Positions 37,796-45,919 of a DNA stretch of 64,000 nt are shown here, piece by piece (positions within the stretch are counted from its first letter, which is position 1; each line of letters opens with the position of its first letter). The translations under genes and the position numbers were made by a program. The notes under the pieces are model-generated. The model was not told where the DNA came from, did not search any database, and saw only the letters and a program-made list of their open reading frames with translations. This DNA is from Peribacillus folii (lineage in GTDB: Bacteria > Bacillota > Bacilli > Bacillales > DSM-1321): the NCBI RefSeq assembly GCF_030271255.1, contig NZ_JASJOM010000004.1, positions 310,001-374,000 on the forward strand. The letters are read 5' to 3'.

Positions 37796-39601
37796 ATGAA
37801 AATGAAAAAAGCATTTATTGGTCTATCACTATTATTCATGATTGTTCCTGGCATTGCCAATTCGGCAAATTCCATACATCCCAATGCTGATGATGATCGA
37901 GCCACTATCCTGGCGGATTGGAAATTCACAAGAAAGCATGTCAAAAGCGGTTCAATCGAAAATGGGGACTTAATGATAGAGGATACAAGTAAGAATGGAA
38001 ACGATCTGGAAATGGTGACGATGGGGAATTCCGCCGAGCCTCAAATCCAAGATTTGATTCAATGGTCTGAAGAAGATTATCATGAACGTGATGGAGTGGA
38101 TAGCCTGAAATTCGCTAATCAAGATAAGAGCCCTTCAGGACGGTACTTTAGGACAAGGAAAGGTGCACCGATCAATTCGGAGAATTTCGATGAAGGTTTT
38201 ACATTAGAAGTGATTTTCAAATTGCCAAGTAAAGCCAATGATGGTTTAGGACTTTTCTCAAGACAAGGAAAAGCGGCCAATCTTAATAAAATGGACGGCG
38301 AAAAGAAAATGCTTTCTGCACTGACTGTATCGAGTGATCAAAAAATCCATTGGACAAGTCATCCTTCCAATCTAACTTACAATGTCAGCAATTGGTCCAG
38401 ATCTTTGAATGCTGATGAATGGTACCATTTGGCTGTCGTGAATGATGGCATTGCGACCACCTTGACCTTGAATGACATCAGTGATTACGGTGCATCGGAA
38501 AAGGTAATTGGCATTGCATCATTGAACGGGAAGGGCTGGAATATCGGTGCTTCCGAATGGGGCAATAAAGTGGATAAACTATTTACGGGGAATATCGAGG
38601 AAATACGGATAGCCAATAAAGCTTTGACTAAAAAAGACTGGCTTGTACAGAATCCCCGTGACGATAATCCCTTCGAAGGCTCTAATAAAAAACTGCCCTT
38701 TTTAACGAATAGGAAAAATTATAACTTCGTTTTCATTCCCGATACCCAGAAATATTCAAGCCAAAATCCTGAGATCTTTCATAGCCAGATGAATTGGCTT
38801 TCCAAGAACTCGATGAAGAACCATATCATCATGAATACCTTCGTAGGCGACATTGTCGATGGTGATACAGAAAGACAATGGCAAAATTCACTTGAAGCCA
38901 TATCAAAATTGGATAAGTATCACGTTCCATATATGATGGCGGCAGGAAATCATGACTATGCTTCCAAAAACCCTTTCCTGACACACTATGGACCGCACCG
39001 TTTTCAAAAAAAAGGATACTATAAGGGCTCATCTCCATCCAGATATAGCTCCTATGCAATCGCTAAGGCGGGAAGTTATCGCTATTTGATCTTGATCGTC
39101 GATATGAAAAACCTACATAAAGACTTACAATGGGCGAAAGGCGTCCTTGACCAGCATCAAGAAAAACCGACGATTCTCGTCTCGCACGATATCATTTTTC
39201 CTACAGTGAAAAAAAATGAAATCGTCGCCCTTGAATCAGCTAATGGCCGGCTGATTTGGAATGAACTTGTAAAAGATCAGAATCAAGTATTCATGACAGT
39301 AAATGGACATTATTTTGGCATTGCTCACCAAGTCAAGAAAAACACAGCCGGGAATGACGTCATTCAAATGGTTGTTAATTATCAGTCGGATTATCGCGGC
39401 GGGAACGGCTGGCTAAGACTCGTGGAATTCAACGAAAAGAAAAAACAATTATTTTTCCGTACCTACTCGCCATATGTAGATGATATGTCTAAAAAAGAAA
39501 GAACCTACGCCGATTATAAATTTTTAACAGATGCAAACAATTCATTCATACTGAATTGGGATTTCAAACGGCGATTTTCCTTTAACCGCCCTAAACGCTA
39601 A
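37796..39601 (+). CDS. Secreted metallophosphoesterase with N-terminal LamG-like domain
   Basis: 601 residues from ATG 37796. A signal peptide (MKMKKAFIGLSLLFMIVPGIANSA) is followed by a concanavalin/LamG-like beta domain (about 35-275; FTLEVIFKLPS, WYHLAVVNDG, GNIEEIRIANKAL). The calcineurin-like phosphatase domain (about 305-560) has the motifs FIPDTQKY, GDIVDGD, AGNHDY, LVSHD and NGHYFG with two-metal ligands. It is exported and probably hydrolyses phosphate esters or nucleotides outside the cell; the LamG part may bind sugar or wall. No anchor is seen. Single gene. Confidence 0.88.
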   Translation: MKMKKAFIGLSLLFMIVPGIANSANSIHPNADDDRATILADWKFTRKHVKSGSIENGDLMIEDTSKNGNDLEMVTMGNSAEPQIQDLIQWSEEDYHERDGVDSLKFANQDKSPSGRYFRTRKGAPINSENFDEGFTLEVIFKLPSKANDGLGLFSRQGKAANLNKMDGEKKMLSALTVSSDQKIHWTSHPSNLTYNVSNWSRSLNADEWYHLAVVNDGIATTLTLNDISDYGASEKVIGIASLNGKGWNIGASEWGNKVDKLFTGNIEEIRIANKALTKKDWLVQNPRDDNPFEGSNKKLPFLTNRKNYNFVFIPDTQKYSSQNPEIFHSQMNWLSKNSMKNHIIMNTFVGDIVDGDTERQWQNSLEAISKLDKYHVPYMMAAGNHDYASKNPFLTHYGPHRFQKKGYYKGSSPSRYSSYAIAKAGSYRYLILIVDMKNLHKDLQWAKGVLDQHQEKPTILVSHDIIFPTVKKNEIVALESANGRLIWNELVKDQNQVFMTVNGHYFGIAHQVKKNTAGNDVIQMVVNYQSDYRGGNGWLRLVEFNEKKKQLFFRTYSPYVDDMSKKERTYADYKFLTDANNSFILNWDFKRRFSFNRPKR

Positions 39602-39970
39602 TGAAAGATGGAAAGGAGAGCTTGTTTAGCAAAGCAAAGTCATAATATGCTCTCCCTTCAAAATGTTGCCTTTCGACAATGATGGAACGATTGCACCTAT
39701 ACCTCACTGACTATTGGATAATCGGTAATGAGGTATAGAAAAGGATGTTACCTTCCCCAGCTTACCTGTTAGCACCGATATTGATGAATGGCTTGGATAT
39801 GAAGCTTATTTTTTGGGAGGGATTTTTTTTTAACCCTTGATCCTCCATATACTTGTCCCTGCTTTAAATACGTTATATTGCAATGGAGCTTCCTTAATTG
39901 AAGATCTAGTTTGTTTACTTTTATTAGGGTCTATTTGAATGAATCTCCTGAATTTTTGTCCAAACGTTTA
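39602..39970. other. Intergenic stretch with an inverted repeat
   Basis: No gene recognised. A 10-bp perfect inverted repeat CTATACCTCA/TGAGGTATAG (about 39698-39738, 21-base loop) has no T-tail, so it is not an obvious terminator. Confidence 0.35.
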
Positions 39971-40363
39971 TTATTTATTTGATTCGTATAGTTCCAGAGG
40001 CAATCCATCCGGGTCACAAAAAAAGGCAAACCTTTTTCCAGTCAGCTCATCAACCCGGATAGGCTCGACAGGAATATTATCGTTGCTTAATTCTTCTATT
40101 GCTTGATCAATATCCTCCACTTCAAAAGCCAGATGTCTTAGCCCCCTTGCTTCGGGATAGGTTTGTCTTAAGGGGCTTTCCGGGAAGGAGAACAATTCCA
40201 ACTGATACACCCCACCGACCAGTAGATCCAATTTATACGACTTCCTTTCTGCGCGATAGGTTTCATTCTTAATTTCACATCCAAGAACATTTACATAGAA
40301 ATCTTTTGATTTTACATAATCAGAACAAATGATGGCTACATGATGGATTTTTTTTAGCTTCAT
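39971..40363 (-). CDS. VOC-family protein (GloA2/YwkD-like)
   Basis: 130 residues from ATG 40363, behind GGAGG (5-base spacing); the longer frame overlaps that site. Both paired-beta modules are visible: HHVAIICSDYVKSKDFYVNVLG and GLRHLAFEVEDIDQAIEEL, ending PDGLPLELYE. The metal-ligand pattern His...Glu (LELFSF), His (RHLAF), Glu (LELYE) suits a metal-dependent lyase or epimerase such as YwkD. Substrate unknown. Single gene. Confidence 0.85.
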   Translation of the reverse strand: MKLKKIHHVAIICSDYVKSKDFYVNVLGCEIKNETYRAERKSYKLDLLVGGVYQLELFSFPESPLRQTYPEARGLRHLAFEVEDIDQAIEELSNDNIPVEPIRVDELTGKRFAFFCDPDGLPLELYESNK

Positions 40364-40642
40364 TGCTTCCTCCAATACCTGTTTTCTTAGGGATTATACC
40401 ATCATTTCCTAGTATCTTCTTCTATTTCCTCTCTAAAACCCCCTTCTTACGTTAAATAATATGTATGAAGGCAAAATGGATAATTACCATCGAGGCAACT
40501 CCCTTCGTTACCCTCAAAATGCTTATCGGTCCAGTCATTCAATAAATTAGGCAGCCCAAATTCATTGTCCATCTTTGTCCATGCAGGACATAATCTTCCT
40601 TTTCACATAGTTTATAGTGTACCTAAAAGGGAGGATTTCTGA

Positions 40643-41179
40643 ATGTATAACCATCATTATAACTACAATTTTCATCAAAATAATGTGCCATATCATTACG
40701 ATAATTATTATGCCAATGTGCCATATTACTACGCAGAACGAGTACAGCCATCATTAGTTCCTACTGCTACGATACAAAGTCATTTGCAAGCAGGACGCCA
40801 AGGACATTGTTTCAGGGGTTTTTGGGGTAATTCTACGCACACATTCATCTTAATGGGCTTTAACAAAACAACAGGAATGGTTCAGATCCTGGAAGATGGA
40901 TTGCCAAACGAGGTTCATCACAATGATATCGTCGGTTTACAATATTTAGGATTACAATGCCCGCCAGTGCAACAGCCAGGGCAGCCTGGCGGACAGCAGG
41001 GCGGACAACAAGGCGGTCAACAGGGCGGACAACAAGGCGGTCAGCAGGGCGGACAACAGGGCGGTCAGCAAGGGCAGCCTTTCTTCCCAGGCTTTCCTGG
41101 TTTTCCTGGCGGACAGCAAGGGGGCCAGCAGGGCGGACAAAATTGTATTTTCTATAATGGAAAATGGTACTGCTCTTAA
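40643..41179 (+). CDS. Low-complexity GGQQ-repeat protein, probable spore or surface protein
   Basis: 178 residues. The start is rich in Tyr, His and Asn (1-30), a globular stretch about residues 40-105 (HCFRGFWGNSTHTFILMGFN ... GLQYLGLQ) follows, then seven GGQQ repeats (about 118-146), FPGFPGFPGG, two more GGQQ units and a C-terminal CIFYNGKWYCS. No signal peptide. Tyr/His/Gly/Gln-rich proteins of this kind occur in Bacillus coats and crusts, but I do not know the family. Ribosome binding site GGGAGG before ATG 40643. Confidence 0.75.
   Translation: MYNHHYNYNFHQNNVPYHYDNYYANVPYYYAERVQPSLVPTATIQSHLQAGRQGHCFRGFWGNSTHTFILMGFNKTTGMVQILEDGLPNEVHHNDIVGLQYLGLQCPPVQQPGQPGGQQGGQQGGQQGGQQGGQQGGQQGGQQGQPFFPGFPGFPGGQQGGQQGGQNCIFYNGKWYCS
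40974..41145 (+). repeat. 12-base tandem repeat encoding GGQQ
   Basis: Units of the type GGCGGACAGCAG, varied mostly in third codon positions (GGCGGTCAACAG, GGCGGACAACAA), repeat seven times at about 40988-41071 and twice more near 41114-41139. Copy number can change by slippage. Confidence 0.85.
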
Positions 41180-41375
41180 TTATATTAAGACCGTTTTTCG
41201 ACTTCAATCAACAAAGGCTAGGCAGTCAGCAAGAGCCCTTATTCATCCGGAACTCGGGCTGCCTCGCCTTCATTAATCCGTACTTACCCCCTCTTTAATT
41301 TCCAGTAAGGCACATTTTATCTTCATTTTACTTTATACTTGGAAGATACATTTGATTGAAAAAGGAGATATAGGT

Positions 41376-41792
41376 ATGAAATTCCAGCGAGTCGATGTTG
41401 TTTATTCCTTATTATTCGATGAAGCCACACGTAAAATCCTGATGGTATTCAATAAGAAAGGTACTTGGTCTTTGCCGGGAGGCGGAGTTGAAGCCGGGGA
41501 AACTTTGCAGGAAGCTGCCATAAGAGAGGTCAAGGAAGAAACCGGATATGACATCAAGGTAAGCAATATTGTTGCCTTGAACGAGGCTCTCATCGATGAA
41601 ATGCATGTTTTTTTCATTACATATCAGGGACATATCGTAAATCGGCCTGATGAAATTCCTCAGGAAGAGAACATATTAAATGTTGAATGGATCGATTTGG
41701 AAGAAGCGGATCGGCTGATGCCCTATTATCCGGTAGGCATTTCAACGCTCATTACCGGTTCAGGCGCAAAATATATTTTACAATGGAAATGA
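41376..41792 (+). CDS. Nudix hydrolase
   Basis: 138 residues from ATG 41376 behind AAGGAGA; an upstream in-frame start lies before that site. The Nudix box [25 protein letters not shown] (written here only as its G-x5-E-x7-REVKEE-TG core, residues about 38-60) is complete. Such enzymes hydrolyse nucleoside diphosphates linked to another group. The substrate is unknown. Closed by a perfect hairpin. Confidence 0.88.
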   Translation: MKFQRVDVVYSLLFDEATRKILMVFNKKGTWSLPGGGVEAGETLQEAAIREVKEETGYDIKVSNIVALNEALIDEMHVFFITYQGHIVNRPDEIPQEENILNVEWIDLEEADRLMPYYPVGISTLITGSGAKYILQWK

Positions 41793-41831
41793 CTTCTTAT
41801 TTAGATCACGTTTTCATTTATTTAGGTTACC

Positions 41832-41865
41832 AAAGATGAACCCCGTTCAAACGGGGTTCATCTTT
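41832..41865. terminator. Bidirectional terminator between Nudix and MerR genes
   Basis: 15-bp perfect stem AAAGATGAACCCCGT and complement, 4-base loop, A and T tracts outside. Confidence 0.9.
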
Positions 41866-41872
41866 ATGCAAC

Positions 41873-42268
41873 TTAGCTGTTCGACTGGTTTACTCTGGAT
41901 AATAAATGTTGTTTGTACGCCGTGATTTTCTTATCGAGCATCGCTTCCGTCGCCTTCAATGTTTCAATCTGGATTTCGATGGTGCGGCGATGACTCTCCA
42001 AAAGGTGCAAGCGCTCCAGCGATGTTTGGTCTCCTTCATGGAACAGCTGGGTATATTTTTTTATTTGTTCGATGGGCATTTGCGTTTCCCTCAGTTTTAT
42101 GACAAACTCCAGCCATCTAAGATGCAAATCGGTATATTGCCTAATTCCTTGGGCATTTCTTTCCGGTGTTATGATTTGTTCTTTTTCATAATAGCGTAAG
42201 GCATGTGTACTGATCCCAAGCTTCTGCCCTACTTCACTTATCGTATAAATAAAAAAACACCTCACCAT
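41873..42268 (-). CDS. MerR-family regulator of the adjacent SDR gene
   Basis: The MerR fold begins at YTISEVGQKLGISTHALRYY, continues with KEQIITPERN and a coiled-coil helix (about 80-120), ending LLSRVNQSNS, so the family is certain. The start is odd. ATG 42268 adds MVRCFFI and has no ribosome binding site, whereas AGGTG lies 7 bases before an ATT codon at 42250 that would give the usual (M)YTISEVG opening. No metal-binding cysteines are seen, pointing to an AdhR/CueR-unlike sensor of aldehydes or small electrophiles. Divergent from the SDR with a shared operator. Confidence 0.85.
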   Translation of the reverse strand: MVRCFFIYTISEVGQKLGISTHALRYYEKEQIITPERNAQGIRQYTDLHLRWLEFVIKLRETQMPIEQIKKYTQLFHEGDQTSLERLHLLESHRRTIEIQIETLKATEAMLDKKITAYKQHLLSRVNQSNS

Positions 42269-42277
42269 GACTAATAG

Positions 42278-42308
42278 TTGACTTAGAGTGAACTCTAAGT
42301 AATACAAT
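42278..42308 (+). promoter_or_regulatory. MerR-type promoter: 19-bp spacer with perfect dyad
   Basis: TTGACT (42278-42283), 19-base spacer, TACAAT (42303-42308). The spacer region holds ACTTAGAGTGAACTCTAAGT (42281-42300), two perfect 9-base arms around GA. The over-long spacer with a central dyad is the hallmark of MerR-activated promoters. It drives the SDR gene 34 bases downstream. Confidence 0.9.
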
Positions 42309-42341
42309 GACATCCTATCATAAATTAATGGAGGGTTACAC

Positions 42342-43115
42342 ATGAAAAAATATACGGTTATCACGGGAGCCAGCTCTGGAATTGGATATGAAACAGCCTT
42401 GGCTTTTGCCTCTAGAGGTAAAAATTTGGTTCTCATTGCCCGAAGGAAACAAAATTTGGACGAACTGAAAACAAAGATAGAACAAATGAATAACGAATTG
42501 GATATCATTATTCATGCCACAGATTTATCAGTTACGGAAAATGTGTATGGCTTATATGAAAGTCTTAAAGAACTCGAGATTGAAACATGGATCAACAATG
42601 CAGGCTTTGGAAATTTCGATAAGATCGGAGAGCAAAAGCTGCCGAAAATCGAGAAAATGCTCCACCTGAATATTGAGGCCTTAACAATCCTGTCCTCCCT
42701 TTACGTTCGGGACTATTCAGATGTAGACAACACACAGCTGATAAACATCTCGTCTGGTGGCGGGTATACCCTTGTTGCAGATGCCATCACTTATTGTGCC
42801 ACTAAATTTTATGTCAGCGCCTTTACAGAAGGACTTGCGCACGAGCTAAAAGCCCAAGGGGCTAAAATGCAGGCTAAAGTGTTGGCTCCTGCTGCAACTG
42901 AAACCGAATTTGCCAAACGCTCCTTTGATGTGGATGCATTTCATTATGAGGCCACTTTGCCTAAGTATCATACAGCAAAAGAAATGGCCGAGTTTTTGAT
43001 CCAGTTATATGATCATGATAAAATCGTCGGTATTGTGAATGCAAGAAGCTATGAATTCGAACTTAAAGATCCGCTTTTTCCTCATGCTTCTCGATCAACG
43101 AATACCCAATCATGA
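42342..43115 (+). CDS. Short-chain dehydrogenase/reductase (MerR-controlled)
   Basis: 257 residues of classical SDR type: TGASSGIGYE (8-17), NNAGFG (86-91), INISSGGGY with the catalytic serine and YCATKFYVSAF (Tyr and Lys about 148 and 152). It resembles DltE/YqjQ-type ketone or aldehyde reductases using NADP (Arg-Arg in IARRKQ suggests NADPH). The MerR-type promoter implies induction by a toxic carbonyl or similar compound. Ribosome binding site GGAGG before ATG 42342. Confidence 0.9.
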   Translation: MKKYTVITGASSGIGYETALAFASRGKNLVLIARRKQNLDELKTKIEQMNNELDIIIHATDLSVTENVYGLYESLKELEIETWINNAGFGNFDKIGEQKLPKIEKMLHLNIEALTILSSLYVRDYSDVDNTQLINISSGGGYTLVADAITYCATKFYVSAFTEGLAHELKAQGAKMQAKVLAPAATETEFAKRSFDVDAFHYEATLPKYHTAKEMAEFLIQLYDHDKIVGIVNARSYEFELKDPLFPHASRSTNTQS

Positions 43116-43192
43116 AACATGATATCCATCCCTCATTATCGCTTTTTCCCATGCGTTAGTGAGGGAGATGTTCCTCTTGATGGGAGGATAGA

Positions 43193-43678
43193 TCACATCG
43201 GGGCTTCATCAGGCAAAACACCCGTTTTTGCGATTTTCGTGTTGCTTTTCTTTTTCAGCTTAAACACAATGATTCCCGCTAACATAATGGATATCCCGAT
43301 TAATTTATTAATGGAAAAAGGGATTTTCGCAAACCCGAACCAGCCAAACGTGTCAATAAGAACGGCCATAGTGAGCTGGGCAACAAGTACAACGCAAATG
43401 GCATAAGCCGGTCCTAAAAGCCGAATCGCCTGCATGATGCAATAAACGAGCACGACACCCAAGACTCCGCTTGATAAATACCATTTATTTACCTGCCCGA
43501 TTGACAGCAGGCTTGTATCATCCATGATCACGAACATGGTGAACGATGATACGAAACCAAGTCCCAGCACGAGTGAGGTTGTCGCCCAAGAACCTACCTT
43601 TTCACCCACTTGGGCATTAAATACCGTTTGCAGACTGATGAATATCCCTGCAATGACTCCAAACAAAATTCCTTGCAT
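43193..43678 (-). CDS. Half-size DMT transporter (YdcZ/DUF606), second of a pair
   Basis: 161 residues from ATG 43678, which has GGGGAGG 8 bases upstream; the longer frame would include that site. Five hydrophobic helices, opening GILFGVIAGIFISLQTVFNAQVGEKVG and ending IGISIMLAGIIVFKLKKK, typical of DUF606. Two such half-size proteins usually form one transporter. The partner lies on the other side of the Crp-family gene at 44.4-44.8 kb. Substrate unknown. Confidence 0.88.
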   Translation of the reverse strand: MQGILFGVIAGIFISLQTVFNAQVGEKVGSWATTSLVLGLGFVSSFTMFVIMDDTSLLSIGQVNKWYLSSGVLGVVLVYCIMQAIRLLGPAYAICVVLVAQLTMAVLIDTFGWFGFAKIPFSINKLIGISIMLAGIIVFKLKKKSNTKIAKTGVLPDEAPM

Positions 43679-43695
43679 GCGTGTATCCTCCCCGC

Positions 43696-44394
43696 TCATT
43701 CATAAATATTTCCATCTGCCAGTTCCCTCAGCATAGACAAATCCTCAATATACAGGGACCCTTGGCTTCGTTTAATGACTCCCTCTTCACACAATTTTCT
43801 AATGACCCGATTTAAATGGCGATAGCTAGTGCCAATGAGATCAGCGATTTCCGTCAAATTGGACGTGCCCATTTCTTTATGGAACATGGAGCCGCCGCCT
43901 TCGGATGAAAGAGACAAAAGATAGCTTGCAAGTCGTGTCTCAACCGGATGGAGCCTATTCAAACTCGTGGCATGGGATTCCGTGTAAAACTTTTGGGTAA
44001 TGATCTCCAACAAAAAATTCAGAAACTCTGAACGGTTGGATTCCATTGCCCTTAGATCATCAAAATGTATACGAAGGACCATTCCTTCGCTGACCGCTTC
44101 GACTGTATGGAGAACGTTCATCCCCTTAACATATTCGACATCGCCAAACAGGGCCAATGGCGTTTTGAACCGGACGATCAATGACTTTCCTTCGGGAGAA
44201 GTGGTAAAGATCTTCACCTTTCCTTTTATGAGAAAGTACATATACTGAATATCCTCACCCCTTGCACACAATATTTCTCCTTTCTGAAAGTGATGAAGAG
44301 ATAATTTCCGCTTCGATTCCTCCGAAAAAACCAGATTCAGTTGAAACTGATCCAGATATTCCAGGATTCCAAGGCTATCATTTATTTTTTTCAA
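43696..44394 (-). CDS. Crp/Fnr-family transcriptional regulator (YeiL-like)
   Basis: 232 residues: cyclic-nucleotide-binding-like beta barrel (HHFQKGEILCARGEDIQYMYFLIKGKVKIF; about 34-63), long dimer helix and a C-terminal HTH (NLTEIADLIGTSYRHLNRVIRKL, about 178-200). The barrel lacks the full cAMP motif, and the N-terminal cysteine cluster of Fnr is absent. It lies between the two DUF606 genes, so all three are one operon; it most likely controls its own operon through the palindrome upstream of the first gene. Confidence 0.88.
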   Translation of the reverse strand: MKKINDSLGILEYLDQFQLNLVFSEESKRKLSLHHFQKGEILCARGEDIQYMYFLIKGKVKIFTTSPEGKSLIVRFKTPLALFGDVEYVKGMNVLHTVEAVSEGMVLRIHFDDLRAMESNRSEFLNFLLEIITQKFYTESHATSLNRLHPVETRLASYLLSLSSEGGGSMFHKEMGTSNLTEIADLIGTSYRHLNRVIRKLCEEGVIKRSQGSLYIEDLSMLRELADGNIYE

Positions 44395-44407
44395 TGTCGC
44401 TCTCCTT

Positions 44408-44833
44408 TTACCATTTGAATATGACGATCCCCACTAGCATCATCACCATACCTAACAATTGTTGTATTGACACCTTGTGCTTGATCATACCGAATAGACC
44501 TTTTGTATCTATCATGAATGCACAAAGAAGCTGTGCAATTAAAATGGTTGCGATTGCAAAGGACATGCCGAGCAAATTTATCGCTGTCATTTCCCCATAC
44601 ACGATGACGACCCCGAGCATGCCGCCAAGCAAATAATAAAAAGGAACCTCACGAACCCCCTCCGTCCTGCCATCACGAGCAAATATACAGATGATGACCG
44701 ACAAGGAGAAACCGACGAGATGAACAATTGCAGTGGTGTGCCAGCCGCTAATCTCCTCGCTCATCCTTGAATTGAAAACACCCTGCAACGATATGAATAT
44801 GCCTGCAATTATTGAAGAAAGTATGCCTTTCAC
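44408..44833 (-). CDS. Half-size DMT transporter (YdcZ/DUF606), first of a pair
   Basis: 141 residues, five helices, opening KGILSSIIAGIFISLQGVFNSRMSEEI and ending LGMVMMLVGIVIFKW. First gene of a three-gene operon with the Crp-like regulator and the second DUF606 gene; the regulator starts 13 bases after it. The two proteins share the same start motif (AGIFISLQ-VFN) and are probably subunits of one heterodimer. GGAGG-type ribosome binding site before 44833. Confidence 0.88.
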   Translation of the reverse strand: MKGILSSIIAGIFISLQGVFNSRMSEEISGWHTTAIVHLVGFSLSVIICIFARDGRTEGVREVPFYYLLGGMLGVVIVYGEMTAINLLGMSFAIATILIAQLLCAFMIDTKGLFGMIKHKVSIQQLLGMVMMLVGIVIFKW

Positions 44834-44866
44834 CCTTCCTCCTCCTTTCTGAATGACTTGTACTCA

Positions 44867-44910
44867 TTAAAATACAGAAATGGAAATTGGCGAAAGGACA
44901 TATGTCCTTT
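44867..44910 (-). promoter_or_regulatory. Promoter with an 18-bp Crp-type palindrome
   Basis: AAAGGACATATGTCCTTT (44893-44910) is a perfect palindrome. A possible -10 (TATTTT, minus 44874-44869) places the transcription start near 44862, about 40 bases from the palindrome centre, the usual class II activator position. The Crp-like protein of the operon is the obvious ligand. Confidence 0.6.
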
Positions 44911-44993
44911 ATGATTATTTATTGTTCCCTTTAGATACAGCCTAACCGCACCATTAGTACCGCCGGTCGAGTTAGTAACGTGGTTGTTTTTCA

Positions 44994-45036
44994 GAAAAAA
45001 ATATGGGAACATCCGATTAGGAAGTCCCCATATTTT
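44994..45036 (-). terminator. Terminator of the DinB gene
   Basis: Stem AATATGGG/CCCATATT with extra internal pairs and a loop of about 20 bases, followed on the minus strand by T7. Confidence 0.7.
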
Positions 45037-45076
45037 ATAAAATTCCTGTTAATGGAATAACTGTAAAGCTAATGGG

Positions 45077-45571
45077 TTAAAAGCTGCGTTTATTTGCCCA
45101 AGCTCCTAGCATTTTACTGAGATATACAATTTGCCCAATATGATATGCGTCATGCATTGCTAAACTCTTCAGTTCAATCACTAATGAATTATCTTCTCCT
45201 GGGATCTGCCTATACAAATCTTCATGTCCTGATTTTTCAAGTATTTTCCCGAGTTCACGATGAACTTCAAAATATTCTTGTTTTGTTGCCTTCCAATTTT
45301 CTAACGTCTCGGTTGGTAATCGAAAGGTGGATTCATTATTTTCTGCCTGTGGTTCATTTGCTGTTTGCCCTAGAAATCGCATCATAAATCTCTTTTCATA
45401 GAAAAGTAAATGACAAACTAATTCCCAAATGGAATTCATTGTCCCATCAGCCGGTTTCCAAATTGCCTGTTCAAAAGTGATATCCTCCAGCACTTTTTCA
45501 AGCGGTGGAAACCAGTCTTCTTTATCTAAGCAACTTGCCCATTGTTGTAATAAAAGTGTCTTTACATCCAT
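45077..45571 (-). CDS. DinB-superfamily protein
   Basis: 164 residues from ATG 45571 behind GGAGGGG; a much longer frame (to 45670) starts before that site and is not used. Four-helix DinB/YfiT-like bundle with three histidines placed as metal ligands: VCHLLFYEK (about 57), MHDAYHIGQ (two, near 145). Family members are thiol-S-transferases or stress proteins, often bacillithiol-linked. Function not determined. Single gene. Confidence 0.82.
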   Translation of the reverse strand: MDVKTLLLQQWASCLDKEDWFPPLEKVLEDITFEQAIWKPADGTMNSIWELVCHLLFYEKRFMMRFLGQTANEPQAENNESTFRLPTETLENWKATKQEYFEVHRELGKILEKSGHEDLYRQIPGEDNSLVIELKSLAMHDAYHIGQIVYLSKMLGAWANKRSF

Positions 45572-45825
45572 TGTATCCCCTCCAATTTGATCCCTTTTGC
45601 TTCCTTTGATCAACATTAACATTTGCAAGGTATTGTAGATGGCACTAGATAGGGTTTCATGCCCATTCATTGTTCAACCATTCTGTCCCTTTGACGAAAT
45701 AATGAAGGTTCCGTTATTTGGAAATACAGAATAACCTTAGTTTATCATAAGGTGTAATAGCATAGATAGAACATTCGCTCTCGGTAATGTCATTCATTAA
45801 GAAGCTTATCCGAACAAAACGATTA

Positions 45826-45886
45826 AAAAAAGAGCCCTTCCGAATGATAAGCGATTTTCACCGCCTCTCACACGGAAGAAGCTCCG
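45826..45886 (-). terminator. Terminator of the tandem SDR genes
   Basis: Minus strand outer stem GAGC..TTCCG / CGGAA..GCTC with a long loop, followed by T7, 34 bases after the stop. Confidence 0.6.
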
Positions 45887-45919
45887 ATTTTGTTTTTTGT
45901 CACTCTTTAGAAGCAGGCT

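Noticed and set aside
40860..41207. Antisense frames with Ala/Leu or Arg/Pro repeats opposite the GGQQ gene
   Set aside because: Mirror products of the 12-base repeat; the plus frame has start site, composition and stop that fit.
41873..42508. A 211-residue version of the MerR regulator
   Set aside because: The extra N-terminal 80 residues lie across the MerR operator and into the divergent SDR gene and have no family match.
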